From Rhodococcus erythropolis NBRC 15567 (GTDB lineage Bacteria; Actinomycetota; Actinomycetes; Mycobacteriales; Mycobacteriaceae), in NCBI RefSeq assembly GCF_001552595.1, contig NZ_BCRM01000017.1:114608-178607 (forward strand): DNA of 64,000 nucleotides, in the 5' to 3' direction. The position numbers and the translations under genes were made by a program. Shown one piece after another: positions 1 through 9,215 of this stretch. Every line of letters begins with the position of its first letter. Within the stretch, counting starts at the first letter, position 1. The notes under the pieces were generated by a model. It was not told the DNA's origin. It made no database searches and was given only the letters and a program-made list of their open reading frames with translations.

Positions 1-909
1 GAACTGCACGTCCCCCACGTAGCCGACGCCGTGAACCCGGAAGTGATCGTGCTGCTCAATCTCAGCCGCGATCAGCTCGACCGGGTCGGCGAGATCAACA
101 TGATCGAGCGGAAGCTCCGCGCGTGCGTCAATGCGCATCCGAACGCGGTGATCGTCGCCAACTGCGATGACGTACTGGTCACCTCCGTGGCATACGACGC
201 CACCAACGTCGTGTGGGTTGCTGCCGGCGGCGGCTGGGCCGGCGATTCCGTCAGCTGCCCGCGCACCGGTGAACCCATCGTGTGGGAGGGAAAGCACTGG
301 CGCAGTACCGGTTCCGACTTCGCGCGGCCCGAGCCGACATGGTGGCTCGACGACGACAATCTCTACGGCCCCGACGGCCTGAAGATTCCGATGACGTTGA
401 CTCTCCCCGGAAAAGCCAACCGCGGTAACGCCGCTCAGGCCGTAGCGGCAGCGGCGGCTTTGGGCGCAGATCCGGTCGGGGCAGTTGCCGCCGCGTCGAC
501 GGTCCAGGAAGTCGCCGGCCGCTACAGCACCGTCGAGGTCGGACCGCACTCCGTTCACATGCTGCTCGCGAAGAATCCCGCCGGTTGGCAGGAAGCGCTG
601 TCGATGATCGATCCCACGGTGGACGGCCTGGTCATCGCGGTGAACGGTCAGGTTCCGGACGGCGAGGACCTCTCCTGGCTGTGGGACGTGAAGTTCGAAC
701 ACTTCGAAGGCGTCAAGGTAGTGGCCGCCGGCGAACGCGGAACCGATCTCGCCGTTCGCCTCACGTACGCAGGCGTCGAGCACACCCTCGATCCGGATCC
801 GTTGCGCGCCATCGCTTCCTGCCCTCCCGGACGTGTGGAGGTACTGGCGAACTACACAGCCTTCCGTGACCTCAACACCGCCATCGCGAAGGAGTCTCGC
901 AATGTCTGA
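1..909 (+). CDS. murT: Lipid II isoglutaminyl synthase subunit MurT (5' truncated)
   Basis: This is the C-terminal 302 residues of MurT; the frame is open from base 1, so the N-terminus and Walker A loop lie upstream of the window. MurT is the Mur-ligase-like subunit that, with GatD, amidates the D-Glu of lipid II at the inner membrane face. The fragment carries part of the central ATPase domain (LNLSRDQLDRVGE, an N-KxK-like region) and the C-terminal Mur ligase domain. The zinc-ribbon loop normally has two CxxC pairs; here it reads CPRTGEP ... WRSTGSDFARP, so only one of four cysteines remains. The following gatD start overlaps this stop by 8 bases. Identification is firm; the loss of the ribbon cysteines is read directly. 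Confidence 0.93.
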   Translation, partial: ELHVPHVADAVNPEVIVLLNLSRDQLDRVGEINMIERKLRACVNAHPNAVIVANCDDVLVTSVAYDATNVVWVAAGGGWAGDSVSCPRTGEPIVWEGKHWRSTGSDFARPEPTWWLDDDNLYGPDGLKIPMTLTLPGKANRGNAAQAVAAAAALGADPVGAVAAASTVQEVAGRYSTVEVGPHSVHMLLAKNPAGWQEALSMIDPTVDGLVIAVNGQVPDGEDLSWLWDVKFEHFEGVKVVAAGERGTDLAVRLTYAGVEHTLDPDPLRAIASCPPGRVEVLANYTAFRDLNTAIAKESRNV

Positions 910-1615
910 CTCGACAATTCGCATCGGACTGGTTCTCCCCGACGTCATGGGCACCTACGGCGACGGCGGCAATGCCCTGATCCTGCGTCAGCGTCTGCGG
1001 ATGCGCGGCTACGACGCCGAGATCGTGGACATCACCTTGAGCGATCCGGTCCCCGATTCGCTCGACGTGTACACATTGGGTGGCGCCGAGGATTCCGCCC
1101 AGCGACTCGCAACGCGCCATCTCGCGAAATACCCTGGCCTGCAACGCGCCGCCGAGCGCGGCGCACCGGTTCTGGCGATCTGCGCTGCCATTCAGGTGCT
1201 CGGCAACTGGTACGAAACCTCCAGCGGCGAACGCGTCGACGGTGTCTCGATGCTCGACGTCACGACCTCTCCGCAGGAGAAGCGTTCCATCGGCGAGGTC
1301 ATCACGAAGCCCTTGATCGACGGGCTCACCGCGCCTCTCTCAGGTTTCGAGAATCACCGCGGCGGAACAACTCTGGGTAGCTCAGCCTCTGGATTCGCAC
1401 GTGTCACCCATGGTGTCGGGAACGGTGTCGGTGACGGATTCGAAGGCGTCGTACAGGGTTCGGTGATCGGGACGTACATGCACGGACCCGCCTTGGCCCG
1501 GAATCCGGAACTCGCGGACCTCCTGCTCATGCGGGCCTTGGGTGTGAACGAACTCGAACCCCTGCATCTGCCCGAGGTCGACAAGCTCCGCAAGGAGCGG
1601 CTCGCGATTCGCTGA
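902..1615 (+). CDS. gatD: Lipid II isoglutaminyl synthase subunit GatD (glutamine amidotransferase)
   Basis: This 237-residue class I glutamine amidotransferase-like protein supplies ammonia from glutamine to MurT for amidation of lipid II D-iso-glutamate. The early PDVMGTYGDGGNA segment is typical of GatD/CobQ-like proteins. The nucleophile lies in LAICAAIQVLG (Cys about residue 98), and the catalytic His is in TYMHGPALARN near residue 202. The ATG at 902 is chosen because it begins the conserved MSDSTIRIGLV stretch and overlaps the murT stop, as expected for a stoichiometric complex. The motif after the catalytic Cys is AAIQ rather than the more usual GGYQ/AGYQ. Equivalent to M. tuberculosis Rv3713. 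Confidence 0.93.
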   Translation: MSDSTIRIGLVLPDVMGTYGDGGNALILRQRLRMRGYDAEIVDITLSDPVPDSLDVYTLGGAEDSAQRLATRHLAKYPGLQRAAERGAPVLAICAAIQVLGNWYETSSGERVDGVSMLDVTTSPQEKRSIGEVITKPLIDGLTAPLSGFENHRGGTTLGSSASGFARVTHGVGNGVGDGFEGVVQGSVIGTYMHGPALARNPELADLLLMRALGVNELEPLHLPEVDKLRKERLAIR

Positions 1616-1672
1616 GCCTGTCGTCCGTTCGGACGACTGTTGGTGGGCGGCGGCACCTCGTAGCCTCATTCC

Positions 1673-3391
1673 ATGCGTCTTCGTGTGGCGATCTGTATTG
1701 CGGCGACTGCGATCATTGCCGTCGGGTGTTCGACGCAGGGCAGTGGCGGGCCCAAAGAAGCAGGTGGGACCCAGGAAGTAGGCGGGCCCCAGCAGGCAAG
1801 TGTCACTGCTGATCCGGTTTCAGAGGCGAGCGCAACGGCGCCTAGCATCATCGTCCTGGACGCCTCGGGGTCGATGAAGCAGGACGACGCTCCCGGTCCT
1901 CGAATCGATGCCGCCAAGAACGCGATTCACACTCTTGTCAGTGGTCTTCCAGACGACACAGCGCTCGGTCTGATCGCGTACGGCACCGCCACAGGTAGCA
2001 GCGACGCCGAGAAGGACGCGGGTTGCCGCGACATCAAGACCGTCGTGCCACTCGGACCGCTCGATCGAAATGCATTCGCAGCGGGAATCGACGGGTTGTC
2101 CGCGTCGGGATACACGCCGATCATGGCTGCGCTTCAACAAGCCGCCGCCGCACTCCCGACCGATGGCGAGCGCACGATCATCCTCGTCTCCGACGGAGAG
2201 GACACCTGCTCAACCGAACCTCCATGTGAGTCCACGGAAGCGATACCTCACGATCCTGACCTGACTATCCACACAATCGGATTCAAGCTCGACGCCGCTG
2301 CGTCCGGCCAGTTGAAGTGCATCGCCGACGCGACCGGGGGCATGGCGATCGACGCCGCCAACGCAGCGCAACTCACCGCACGGCTGGCGGTTGCCTCGAA
2401 TCCCGAATCCGCACGGGAGCGACTCTCCACCAGCGGCTTCCGTAACCTTCGGATCGGCATGACGGTGGAGGACGCACGGAAAGCGGCCGGCGATCTGGCG
2501 TCGGTATCGAAGACCGGAACGGTGGTGGTCGAATGGCAAGACTGCGAATTGACCTTTACCGATGGCGTTCTCGTCGAAATTGCACCCCGGACCGGTGCTG
2601 TCACACTGGACGGACTGGCCGTCGGCCAGAAGATGCAGCGCGCCGCCGAACTGTACGGTCCCTTCACTGCCACAACCAATTCCGACGGCGAATCGGTTGC
2701 AGTCTTTCCGGCCGACTCCGAAGCAGGAACCGGGTATCGCATCACCTTCACACCCGAAGGCAAGAAAGCGGATGAGGGAACTATCACCCGCATAGTCCTC
2801 TGCCGGTGCTTGCCCGCGACTGCGGGATCATCAGCGGGCGGTACACCCACCGAGATCGTGAATCTTGTTGCCGTCGACGGTTCCGGCAAACCCAAATCCG
2901 GTTGGAGTGTCAAGACACCGGCCATGAAAATCAGCGAGTGCTACGGAGCATCTCAGTCGGCCGTCACGCCGGGAGTCATCACCTGCGGAAGCACCGCAGA
3001 CGGGGCGGACGCGTGTTGGGTCGGCCCGGAGCCCGATTCGATTCTCTGCCTGCAATTTCCCTGGGGAACAGAACTGATCACCGCTCGAGGCGTGGACGGC
3101 GTCGAGGCCTATCCGCCGCCCGCCGGTCCGACTCCCTTCGGACTCGAACTCGAGAACGGCCTTCTCTGCCGCGTCCGGCACGGCGGTTCGTGGCCCTCTG
3201 CCGAATCCGACCCCCGTCTGGCGGGCGCCTACTCCTGCCGAGGGCAAGGGACGGATACACCCATCGTATGGGCCGAAAGCACCTATCCGATCGATCGTTC
3301 CGAAGATCGGTGGACCGTGCTGGTCGGACCGTCGAAGGGACCGCTGGAGACCGTCGCCGTCACCAAGGCGATATTCCTTGCCGCCGAATGA
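1673..3391 (+). CDS. vWA-domain lipoprotein
   Basis: A 572-residue protein begins with a short signal peptide ending in a lipobox (IAVGC, Cys about residue 19), so it is probably lipid-anchored outside the membrane. Residues about 58-235 form a von Willebrand A domain with an intact MIDAS: DASGSM, the Thr in SGYTPI, and the Asp in LVSDGEDTC. The C-terminal 330 residues match no family I can name. They contain several Cys residues (for example CRCLPA, ECYGAS, CGSTADGADACW) that could form disulfides. It stands alone between gatD and a convergent ltrA-like gene, with only 4 bases between the two stops. Ligand and role are unknown; a metal-dependent adhesion or binding function is an inference from the MIDAS. 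Confidence 0.85.
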   Translation: MRLRVAICIAATAIIAVGCSTQGSGGPKEAGGTQEVGGPQQASVTADPVSEASATAPSIIVLDASGSMKQDDAPGPRIDAAKNAIHTLVSGLPDDTALGLIAYGTATGSSDAEKDAGCRDIKTVVPLGPLDRNAFAAGIDGLSASGYTPIMAALQQAAAALPTDGERTIILVSDGEDTCSTEPPCESTEAIPHDPDLTIHTIGFKLDAAASGQLKCIADATGGMAIDAANAAQLTARLAVASNPESARERLSTSGFRNLRIGMTVEDARKAAGDLASVSKTGTVVVEWQDCELTFTDGVLVEIAPRTGAVTLDGLAVGQKMQRAAELYGPFTATTNSDGESVAVFPADSEAGTGYRITFTPEGKKADEGTITRIVLCRCLPATAGSSAGGTPTEIVNLVAVDGSGKPKSGWSVKTPAMKISECYGASQSAVTPGVITCGSTADGADACWVGPEPDSILCLQFPWGTELITARGVDGVEAYPPPAGPTPFGLELENGLLCRVRHGGSWPSAESDPRLAGAYSCRGQGTDTPIVWAESTYPIDRSEDRWTVLVGPSKGPLETVAVTKAIFLAAE

Positions 3392-3395
3392 GCGC

Positions 3396-4559
3396 TCAGA
3401 CGGTTTCGGATTTCCCCTCGGTCAGAACCAGTTCCACGGCCAACAGCGCGGCGCAGGCCAGCCCCGCGACCAGTTCGGGCACCGCGGTGTAGGTACCACC
3501 GAGCACGACGACGATCGCGACCGAGAACGGCATGAGGGTGCGTACCGAGGAGTCATGTAGTCGAATGTGGATGAACCACAGGGCGGCAAGGATGACCGCG
3601 ACCGGAACGGTGACGGCAGCACCCGTCACCAACGCGCTACCGTCACCGTGATGAGTCCAGAAGTCGACGCGCGAAGCCAACCCCGCACCGATGGCGGCAG
3701 CGGCGGCGAAGATGAAGTAGTGACCGAACCCCCAGACGAAGGGTGAGACGTTGTCACCGCCGATCACTTCGCCTGCATTGCGTTGGAAGTAGAGCCACCA
3801 CAGGCTGAAGACAATCAGAATGCCGCCGATCACGACGTAGGTGACCTGCGCTGCCGGATGCTCACCGTCGACCGCGTCCTGAATCGCGATGGTGGTCGAG
3901 AGGATCGTCTCGCCCAGAACGATGATGAAGAACAACGAGTACCGCTCCGCGATGTGATGCGGGTGCCACGGCGTCATGCCCGGCTTCTCCGACCAGATCG
4001 GTACCGCGAATTCGCACAGAACCAACACCAGGAACGTCGGGACGTAAATGGCGGATGGAACGAAGTAGAAACCGATCCAACCGATCTGGACCAACACGAT
4101 TCCGAGAGCGTATCGACGAGCCGTGAGCGCATGTTCGGGGTCGTTCCGCGACACCCTGAGCCATTGGATGACCAGGGCTATTCGCATGATGACGTAGCCG
4201 ACGATGATGAGCAGGGCGTCGTCGTTGAAGAAGCGGACGATGCCGGCTGCAAGGACCAGCGATCCGAGGATCTGGAAGATGGTCAGCAGCCGGGCGATTC
4301 CGTCGTCGTTGTCGTACGCCGAGGTGAACCACGTGAAGTTCAGCCACGTCCACCAGATCGCGAAGAATGCCATCGCGAAGTGCCCGACGCCCGAAGCCGC
4401 GTGCCCTTCGCTGATCGCGTGGTGCAGACCGGTGGCCGCTTGAGCGACCGCCACGACGAAGCAGAGGTCGGTGAGCAGCTCGAGCGGCGTCGCCACCCGA
4501 TGCGGCTCGTGCGGATCCCGCGGAACCAACGGCCGGATGAACGAACTGGTGCGATTCAC
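3396..4559 (-). CDS. Low-temperature-requirement A (LtrA) family membrane protein
   Basis: A 387-residue polytopic protein that starts with GTG. The N-terminal segment carries the LtrA family pattern: RDPHEPHRVATPLELLTDLCFVVAV, then AFFAIWWTWLNFTWFTSAYDNDD. About ten to twelve hydrophobic helices follow, including FIIVLGETILSTT in the middle, which is the most conserved LtrA block. The family is widespread in actinobacteria. The name comes from a Listeria growth phenotype, and the molecular function is unknown. It is convergent with the vWA lipoprotein gene and separated by 66 bases from the stop of the upstream acyl-CoA dehydrogenase operon, so it might be reached by readthrough, but it is probably independent. 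Confidence 0.88.
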   Translation of the reverse strand: MNRTSSFIRPLVPRDPHEPHRVATPLELLTDLCFVVAVAQAATGLHHAISEGHAASGVGHFAMAFFAIWWTWLNFTWFTSAYDNDDGIARLLTIFQILGSLVLAAGIVRFFNDDALLIIVGYVIMRIALVIQWLRVSRNDPEHALTARRYALGIVLVQIGWIGFYFVPSAIYVPTFLVLVLCEFAVPIWSEKPGMTPWHPHHIAERYSLFFIIVLGETILSTTIAIQDAVDGEHPAAQVTYVVIGGILIVFSLWWLYFQRNAGEVIGGDNVSPFVWGFGHYFIFAAAAAIGAGLASRVDFWTHHGDGSALVTGAAVTVPVAVILAALWFIHIRLHDSSVRTLMPFSVAIVVVLGGTYTAVPELVAGLACAALLAVELVLTEGKSETV

Positions 4560-4625
4560 GAAGGGCAGAGTAGCGCGATGATTGCCGACGCGCTGCCCGT
4601 GACTGCAACCTGTCGTCTCAGATAT

Positions 4626-5753
4626 TCACGCCGACGCCCCGATCTGGGCTCGGATTTCCAACTGATCGGCGAGTTCGGCGCCTATCGCCCCCGCGCTCCC
4701 CAAGGTGAAGGCGATCTGCCGTCCCCACAGGAAATAGCGGTGAATCGGGTAGTCGACGTCCGCTCCGATTCCGCCGTGCAGGTGCTGGGTCGCGTGCACC
4801 ACGCGCAGGCCGCCGCGCGACGCCCACCATTTGGCGACCAGCGCAGCTGCTTCCGCTTCGCTCTCGACTCCGCTGTCCATCAGCCAGGCAGCGCGGTGCG
4901 TGGTCAACCTTGTGCTCTCGGTGTCGAGGTATGCGTCGGCGGCCCGGACGGCAACTGCCTGGTTGGTCGAGAGTGGACGACCGAATTGCACTCGCTCGGA
5001 GGTGTATTTCGCCGTCATCGCCAGCGCTTCCTCGCAGACGCCGGTAGCCAGGGCCGCAAGAGCCACCCGTGCACGCCGCAACGTCCAGTCTCGAACCACC
5101 GCGCCGTCGGCGGGAAGTGCGTCAGCTGCAGTAACCGCAACCCCGTCGAACTGCACAGAGCTGTTGCTCTCGCGGTTCGTCACCGCAAGCGGTGTACGCA
5201 CCAGCGCGTCCCGGTCCGTGGGCACGATCATGACGCTGACACTGCCGTCCGGCATCGTCACCGGAACGACCAGCGCGGCCGCGAACTCCGCGGCAGGCAC
5301 GGAGTCGACGTGGCCTGACAGAACCCAACCGTCAGGCGCCGGTTCGGCGCGAACCGCCGTCTCGGCGTTGTAGCCGGTGTCGAATGCGCCGGTGACGATC
5401 ACCGAGCCGTCGAGCAGTCCCGGAAGCCACGACGCTTTCTGCTCCGTGCTGCCGAACTCGGAAATCGGCAGCGCCGCCGTGGAAATCACCGACCAGAGCG
5501 GCACCTGGGCGACCCGGCGGCCCTGTTGTTCGAGCACCGCAGCCAGGCCGAGCATTCCGAGTCCTGCTCCCCCGACCTCTTCCGGCAGAGCGATTCCCAG
5601 AACGTCGGAGTCGGCGAGGAGCTTCCACAGTTCGGCGTCGAAACCGCCGGCGCCCTCCACTTCCCGCAGTCGGTCCACTCCGGACTTCGCCGAGAAGATC
5701 GATTCACTCAGATCCCGCACGGCGGACAAGTTGTCGTCGAATTCGAATTCCAT
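4626..5753 (-). CDS. Acyl-CoA dehydrogenase (FadE28-like subunit, last gene of igr-like operon)
   Basis: A 375-residue acyl-CoA dehydrogenase with the usual fold: N-terminal helices, middle beta domain, and C-terminal helices containing ERVQFGRPLSTNQAV and QHLHGGIGADVDYPIHRYF. The ATG at 5753 is chosen because it opens the conserved MEFEFDDNLSAVRDL stretch one base after the upstream stop (TGA-C-ATG). A longer frame up to 5834 would run into the neighbour. Adjacent, coupled pairs of divergent ACADs of this size in steroid side-chain operons form alpha2beta2 heterotetramers in mycobacteria (FadE28-FadE29, FadE26-FadE27), so this and the next gene probably form one enzyme. The exact substrate is not visible from sequence. 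Confidence 0.88.
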   Translation of the reverse strand: MEFEFDDNLSAVRDLSESIFSAKSGVDRLREVEGAGGFDAELWKLLADSDVLGIALPEEVGGAGLGMLGLAAVLEQQGRRVAQVPLWSVISTAALPISEFGSTEQKASWLPGLLDGSVIVTGAFDTGYNAETAVRAEPAPDGWVLSGHVDSVPAAEFAAALVVPVTMPDGSVSVMIVPTDRDALVRTPLAVTNRESNSSVQFDGVAVTAADALPADGAVVRDWTLRRARVALAALATGVCEEALAMTAKYTSERVQFGRPLSTNQAVAVRAADAYLDTESTRLTTHRAAWLMDSGVESEAEAAALVAKWWASRGGLRVVHATQHLHGGIGADVDYPIHRYFLWGRQIAFTLGSAGAIGAELADQLEIRAQIGASA

Positions 5754-5754
5754 G

Positions 5755-6960
5755 TCAGCTCTTTTCGTTCTGTGCAGCGGGCCGGCGACGCGCAGCAAGC
5801 GCCATGCCCAGGCATTTTGCGGCGACAATTTCACGCATCACTTCGTTGGTACCACCACCGAAGGTGTTGTTCTGGGCGCGCCGACCCAGGTTCTCGACCC
5901 GCCCTTCCAGTACCGCTCCGGGTGTACCGGGGCGCAGTAAGCCTTTGGCACCCAGCACTTCCTGCAGCATGCCGTACGCACTGACGACGGCTTCGGTACC
6001 GAAGATCTTGGCCGCGGCCGAATCCCCGCCGCCCAAGGTGTTGGCGGCGACGTCCGCCACCAGTCGCAGGTTCATCAGGTCGGCGGCGCTGAGCAGCGCG
6101 TAGACTTCCGCCAATTTCTCACGTACCCAGCCGATGTCGTAGACGTGGCCGTCACCGGCGGGTTCTGTCTTTGCCCACTCGACCACCTCGGCGAAGAGCT
6201 CGTTGGCGATGCCGCCGCGTGCTGCCAGGGCAACACGTTCGTGGTTGAGCTGGTTGGTGATGAGCTTCCACCCCTGATTGAGCTCACCGATGACATTGCT
6301 GATCGGCACCCGAACATCTTCGTAATAGGTTGCCGAAGTGCTGATTCCGCCCACGGTGTGAATTTCGGTGACCGAGAACCCCGGCGAATTGGTCGGTACC
6401 AGGACCACGGAAATGCCCTGATGCGTCGGCGCGTCAGGATCGGTGCGAACGGCAAGCCAGACCCAGTCGGCAAACACACCGGCGCTGGTGAAGATCTTGT
6501 TGCCGTTGATGACAAGCTCGTCGCCCTCGATGCGGGCGCGTGTTTCGAGTGCCGCGAGATCGGTGCCCGCATTGGGTTCGGTGTAGCCGATGGCAAAGAT
6601 CAATTCACCCGCCAGGATCGGACGCAGGAAGAAGTCCTTCTGAGCTTGCGTCCCGTGCTTGATCAGAGCGGGTCCGACGGTGTTCAGCGTGACCAGTGAC
6701 AGCGGCGCATTCGCGCGAATCACCTCATCGTAGAACACATACAGAGCTTCGGGGTTCTCACCCCGACCGCCGAATTCCTCCGGCCACCCCAAGCCCAGCC
6801 AACCGTCTTTACCCATCCGGCGCAGGATGCGATCGAAGACGGGGCCGCCTTCGGTCTGATCCACGAGAGCACGGCGGTCTTCGTCGTTGATGATCTCTGC
6901 GAAGTATGCGCGCAATTCCTTGCGCAGAGTCTTCGACTCCTCCGACAAATCCAAGTACAT
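5755..6960 (-). CDS. Acyl-CoA dehydrogenase (FadE29-like subunit)
   Basis: A 401-residue acyl-CoA dehydrogenase. The flavin/substrate signature GYTEPNAGTDLA lies near residue 150, and the C-terminal FGGGTNEVMREIVA loop, which contacts FAD across the dimer, is intact. An AGGAG ribosome site precedes the ATG at 6960. It is coupled to the smaller ACAD downstream with a single intervening base, which suggests a heteromeric enzyme. It desaturates an acyl-CoA thioester, passing electrons to ETF. It follows the fused ACAD gene by 17 bases within the same operon. Confidence 0.9.
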   Translation of the reverse strand: MYLDLSEESKTLRKELRAYFAEIINDEDRRALVDQTEGGPVFDRILRRMGKDGWLGLGWPEEFGGRGENPEALYVFYDEVIRANAPLSLVTLNTVGPALIKHGTQAQKDFFLRPILAGELIFAIGYTEPNAGTDLAALETRARIEGDELVINGNKIFTSAGVFADWVWLAVRTDPDAPTHQGISVVLVPTNSPGFSVTEIHTVGGISTSATYYEDVRVPISNVIGELNQGWKLITNQLNHERVALAARGGIANELFAEVVEWAKTEPAGDGHVYDIGWVREKLAEVYALLSAADLMNLRLVADVAANTLGGGDSAAAKIFGTEAVVSAYGMLQEVLGAKGLLRPGTPGAVLEGRVENLGRRAQNNTFGGGTNEVMREIVAAKCLGMALAARRRPAAQNEKS

Positions 6961-6977
6961 GGTGAAGCTCCTAAGAT

Positions 6978-9188
6978 CTACGAACGCGGCAGGCCGAGTA
7001 CGCGCTGCGCGATGACGTTGAGTTGGATTTCGACGGTTCCGCCGCCGAACAGAATCGAGGGAAGTCCGATGTGGTCTATCGCGTAACTCGCCGACGGGTC
7101 GACAACTGCGGCGCGCGGTCCGAGCAGTCGCAACAGGTCCCGCGAGCCCTCGCGCTGCGCCAGGGCGTTGTACACCTTCGACACGCTGATCTCGGCGCCC
7201 GGTTCCTGACCCGCCAGTCGCGCCGACACTCCGCGCAGATTCATCGCGGACAGTGCCAACTCACGAGAGATACTGCGGCCGAGGCCTTCCACTGCATCTT
7301 CGCGGGGGCAGTCGTGGCTCGCGTCGGCAATCACCTGACGGAACAGTCGACTCGAACCGTGGTGCAGCGTGCTGCCCATGCTCAAGCGTTCGTTGGACAG
7401 CGTTGTCGCAGCCAGTTTCCACCCTTGCCCAGGTTCGGCCACCAGGCAGTCGTCCGGCACGAAGACGTCGTCGAGGAATACCTCGTTGAACTCCGACTTA
7501 CCGGTGGCTTGCTTCAGCGGGCGTACGTCGATGCCCTTCGAGGTCATGTCGACCAGGAAGTACGACAGCCCACGATGTTTCGGAGCGTCCGCGTCGGAAC
7601 GCGCCAGGCATACTCCCCAATCTGCCTCGTGCGCACCCGAGTTCCACACTTTCTGACCTGACAGGACCCAGCCACCGTCGACCTTGCGCGCTTTCGTGCT
7701 CAGACCGGCCAGGTCTGATCCCGCGCCCGGCTCACTGAACAGCTGGCACCAGATGATGTCGGCACGCAGCGAAGGCTCGACGAACCTGTCCTGCTGCTCG
7801 GCGTTGCCGTGTTCGAGAATCGTGGGCAGCACCCATTCCCCGATCACCGTGGACGGTTGAGCCCAACCTCGCATCGCGAATTCATGTGCGATGACGGCCT
7901 GTTCCCTCGGTCCCGCTCCCAGCCCGTACGGCGCCCGATAGTGCGGGGCAACCAGTTTGGCGTCGGCAAATCGGGCGCGTCGAGCGCTCCCCTTGGCCGG
8001 CGCCCAACTCGCGCTGGTGGTTCCGTCGTCAGGCAGCAGCGCAACCTCGTCCAGAACCCTCCGAACCTGCTCTCGTAACTCCGGCAGCATTTCCGGGTCG
8101 ACAAAGGAGAAATCCCGTTCCGAATCGGCGGACCGGTCTCCCAATGTGTGTGCCCACTTCACCTCGGAACCCGCCACTGCCGCGATACTGATCGCCCGGC
8201 GCCAGTACAGATGCGCGTCATGCTCCCAAGTGAATCCGATTCCGCCGAGCAAAGTTACACATTCGAGGGCGTTCTCGATGCCGACGGGCAAAGCGGCCAA
8301 CGCAGCTTGAGCCGAGACAAGTTTCTGCTGATCCTCGTCGTGCTCTTCGGATCGAGCGGCGTCCCACGCTGCGGCACAGGCAATCTCGGAGCGGACCAAC
8401 ATCATGGCCGCCTTGTGCTGAACTGCCTGGAAGCTTCCGACCGGACGGCCGAACTGCTGCCGGGACTTCACATAGTCGACTGCGGTCCGTAGCGCCCACC
8501 CGGCGATACCGCTCGCCTCCGCAGCCAACACCGTGTTGACGATCAGTTCGACTCGGTGCGCCTGGAGGCCGTCGACGATCAGCCCAGCCTCGACCTGGTG
8601 ATCGGTCAACGTCAGTGTTCCGATCGACCGTGTCAGATCCACCCCGTCTTCGATCACCACCGCAGCGGAAGTCGACGGTTCGAGCCGGAACCACAACTCG
8701 CCGTCTTCGCTGTTCGCCCGCACGAGAACGACATCAGCTCCGGGCAGACCTAGAGCTGGGTCGGCAGAACCGCTCACTGTCCACCCAGCGTCGCTGCGAG
8801 CCGCGCGCAATCTCGTTCCGGTGCAGACTGCTCCGGTTGCACCGGCGGCCAATTCGGTCAGCATTGTTTCCGCAGCCGGGCCCGCAGCTGTTGCGAGAAT
8901 GCCGCTCGCGATGACCGTCGGAACGTACGGTCCCGGATAGAGCGCATCACCCAATTGCTCGACTACCACTGCAAGTTCGGCAAGACCCGCCCCGTCACCG
9001 CCGTACTGCTCCGGCAGGTGCACTGCGTGCAGGCCCTGACGGACCAACCCATCCCACGAGTCCGGCCGATCACCGGCGGCGTACCTCTTGACGTTGCTCC
9101 GGGTATCGGCGATTCCACCGAAGCGGTTCGCGAATGCGGCTACCGCTTCCGCCAGGTCACGGTGATCTTCGAGCAGGGGTAGTGCCAT
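6978..9188 (-). CDS. Tandem-fused two-domain acyl-CoA dehydrogenase (FadE34/FadE6-like)
   Basis: At 736 residues this is about twice the usual ACAD length and holds two ACAD modules in one chain. The first spans roughly residues 1-340, with SRQQFGRPVGSFQAVQHK and TLLGGIGFTWEHDAHLYWRR. The second spans roughly 355-736, with QLFSEPGAGSDLA and the FGGGTVEIQ loop near the end. M. tuberculosis FadE34 (5-carbon cholesterol side-chain intermediates) and FadE6 are fusions of the same type. The first copy has degenerate middle-domain motifs and is probably structural. GAGGA precedes the ATG at 9188. It sits 27 bases after the thiolase gene in the operon. Substrate assignment is by family analogy only. 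Confidence 0.88.
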   Translation of the reverse strand: MALPLLEDHRDLAEAVAAFANRFGGIADTRSNVKRYAAGDRPDSWDGLVRQGLHAVHLPEQYGGDGAGLAELAVVVEQLGDALYPGPYVPTVIASGILATAAGPAAETMLTELAAGATGAVCTGTRLRAARSDAGWTVSGSADPALGLPGADVVLVRANSEDGELWFRLEPSTSAAVVIEDGVDLTRSIGTLTLTDHQVEAGLIVDGLQAHRVELIVNTVLAAEASGIAGWALRTAVDYVKSRQQFGRPVGSFQAVQHKAAMMLVRSEIACAAAWDAARSEEHDEDQQKLVSAQAALAALPVGIENALECVTLLGGIGFTWEHDAHLYWRRAISIAAVAGSEVKWAHTLGDRSADSERDFSFVDPEMLPELREQVRRVLDEVALLPDDGTTSASWAPAKGSARRARFADAKLVAPHYRAPYGLGAGPREQAVIAHEFAMRGWAQPSTVIGEWVLPTILEHGNAEQQDRFVEPSLRADIIWCQLFSEPGAGSDLAGLSTKARKVDGGWVLSGQKVWNSGAHEADWGVCLARSDADAPKHRGLSYFLVDMTSKGIDVRPLKQATGKSEFNEVFLDDVFVPDDCLVAEPGQGWKLAATTLSNERLSMGSTLHHGSSRLFRQVIADASHDCPREDAVEGLGRSISRELALSAMNLRGVSARLAGQEPGAEISVSKVYNALAQREGSRDLLRLLGPRAAVVDPSASYAIDHIGLPSILFGGGTVEIQLNVIAQRVLGLPRS

Positions 9189-9215
9189 GGCAGGTTCCTC
9201 AATCTTCGGTTCTTG

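Noticed and set aside
3783..5318. Long plus-strand reading frame of over 500 codons opposite ltrA and an acyl-CoA dehydrogenase gene
   Set aside because: It is a shadow of GC-rich genes on the other strand; the translation is rich in Arg and His, lacks domains, and the minus-strand products are clear families. The same applies to other long antisense frames (30090-31451, 34287-36020, 37245-38549, 54766-56313, 61427-62647).
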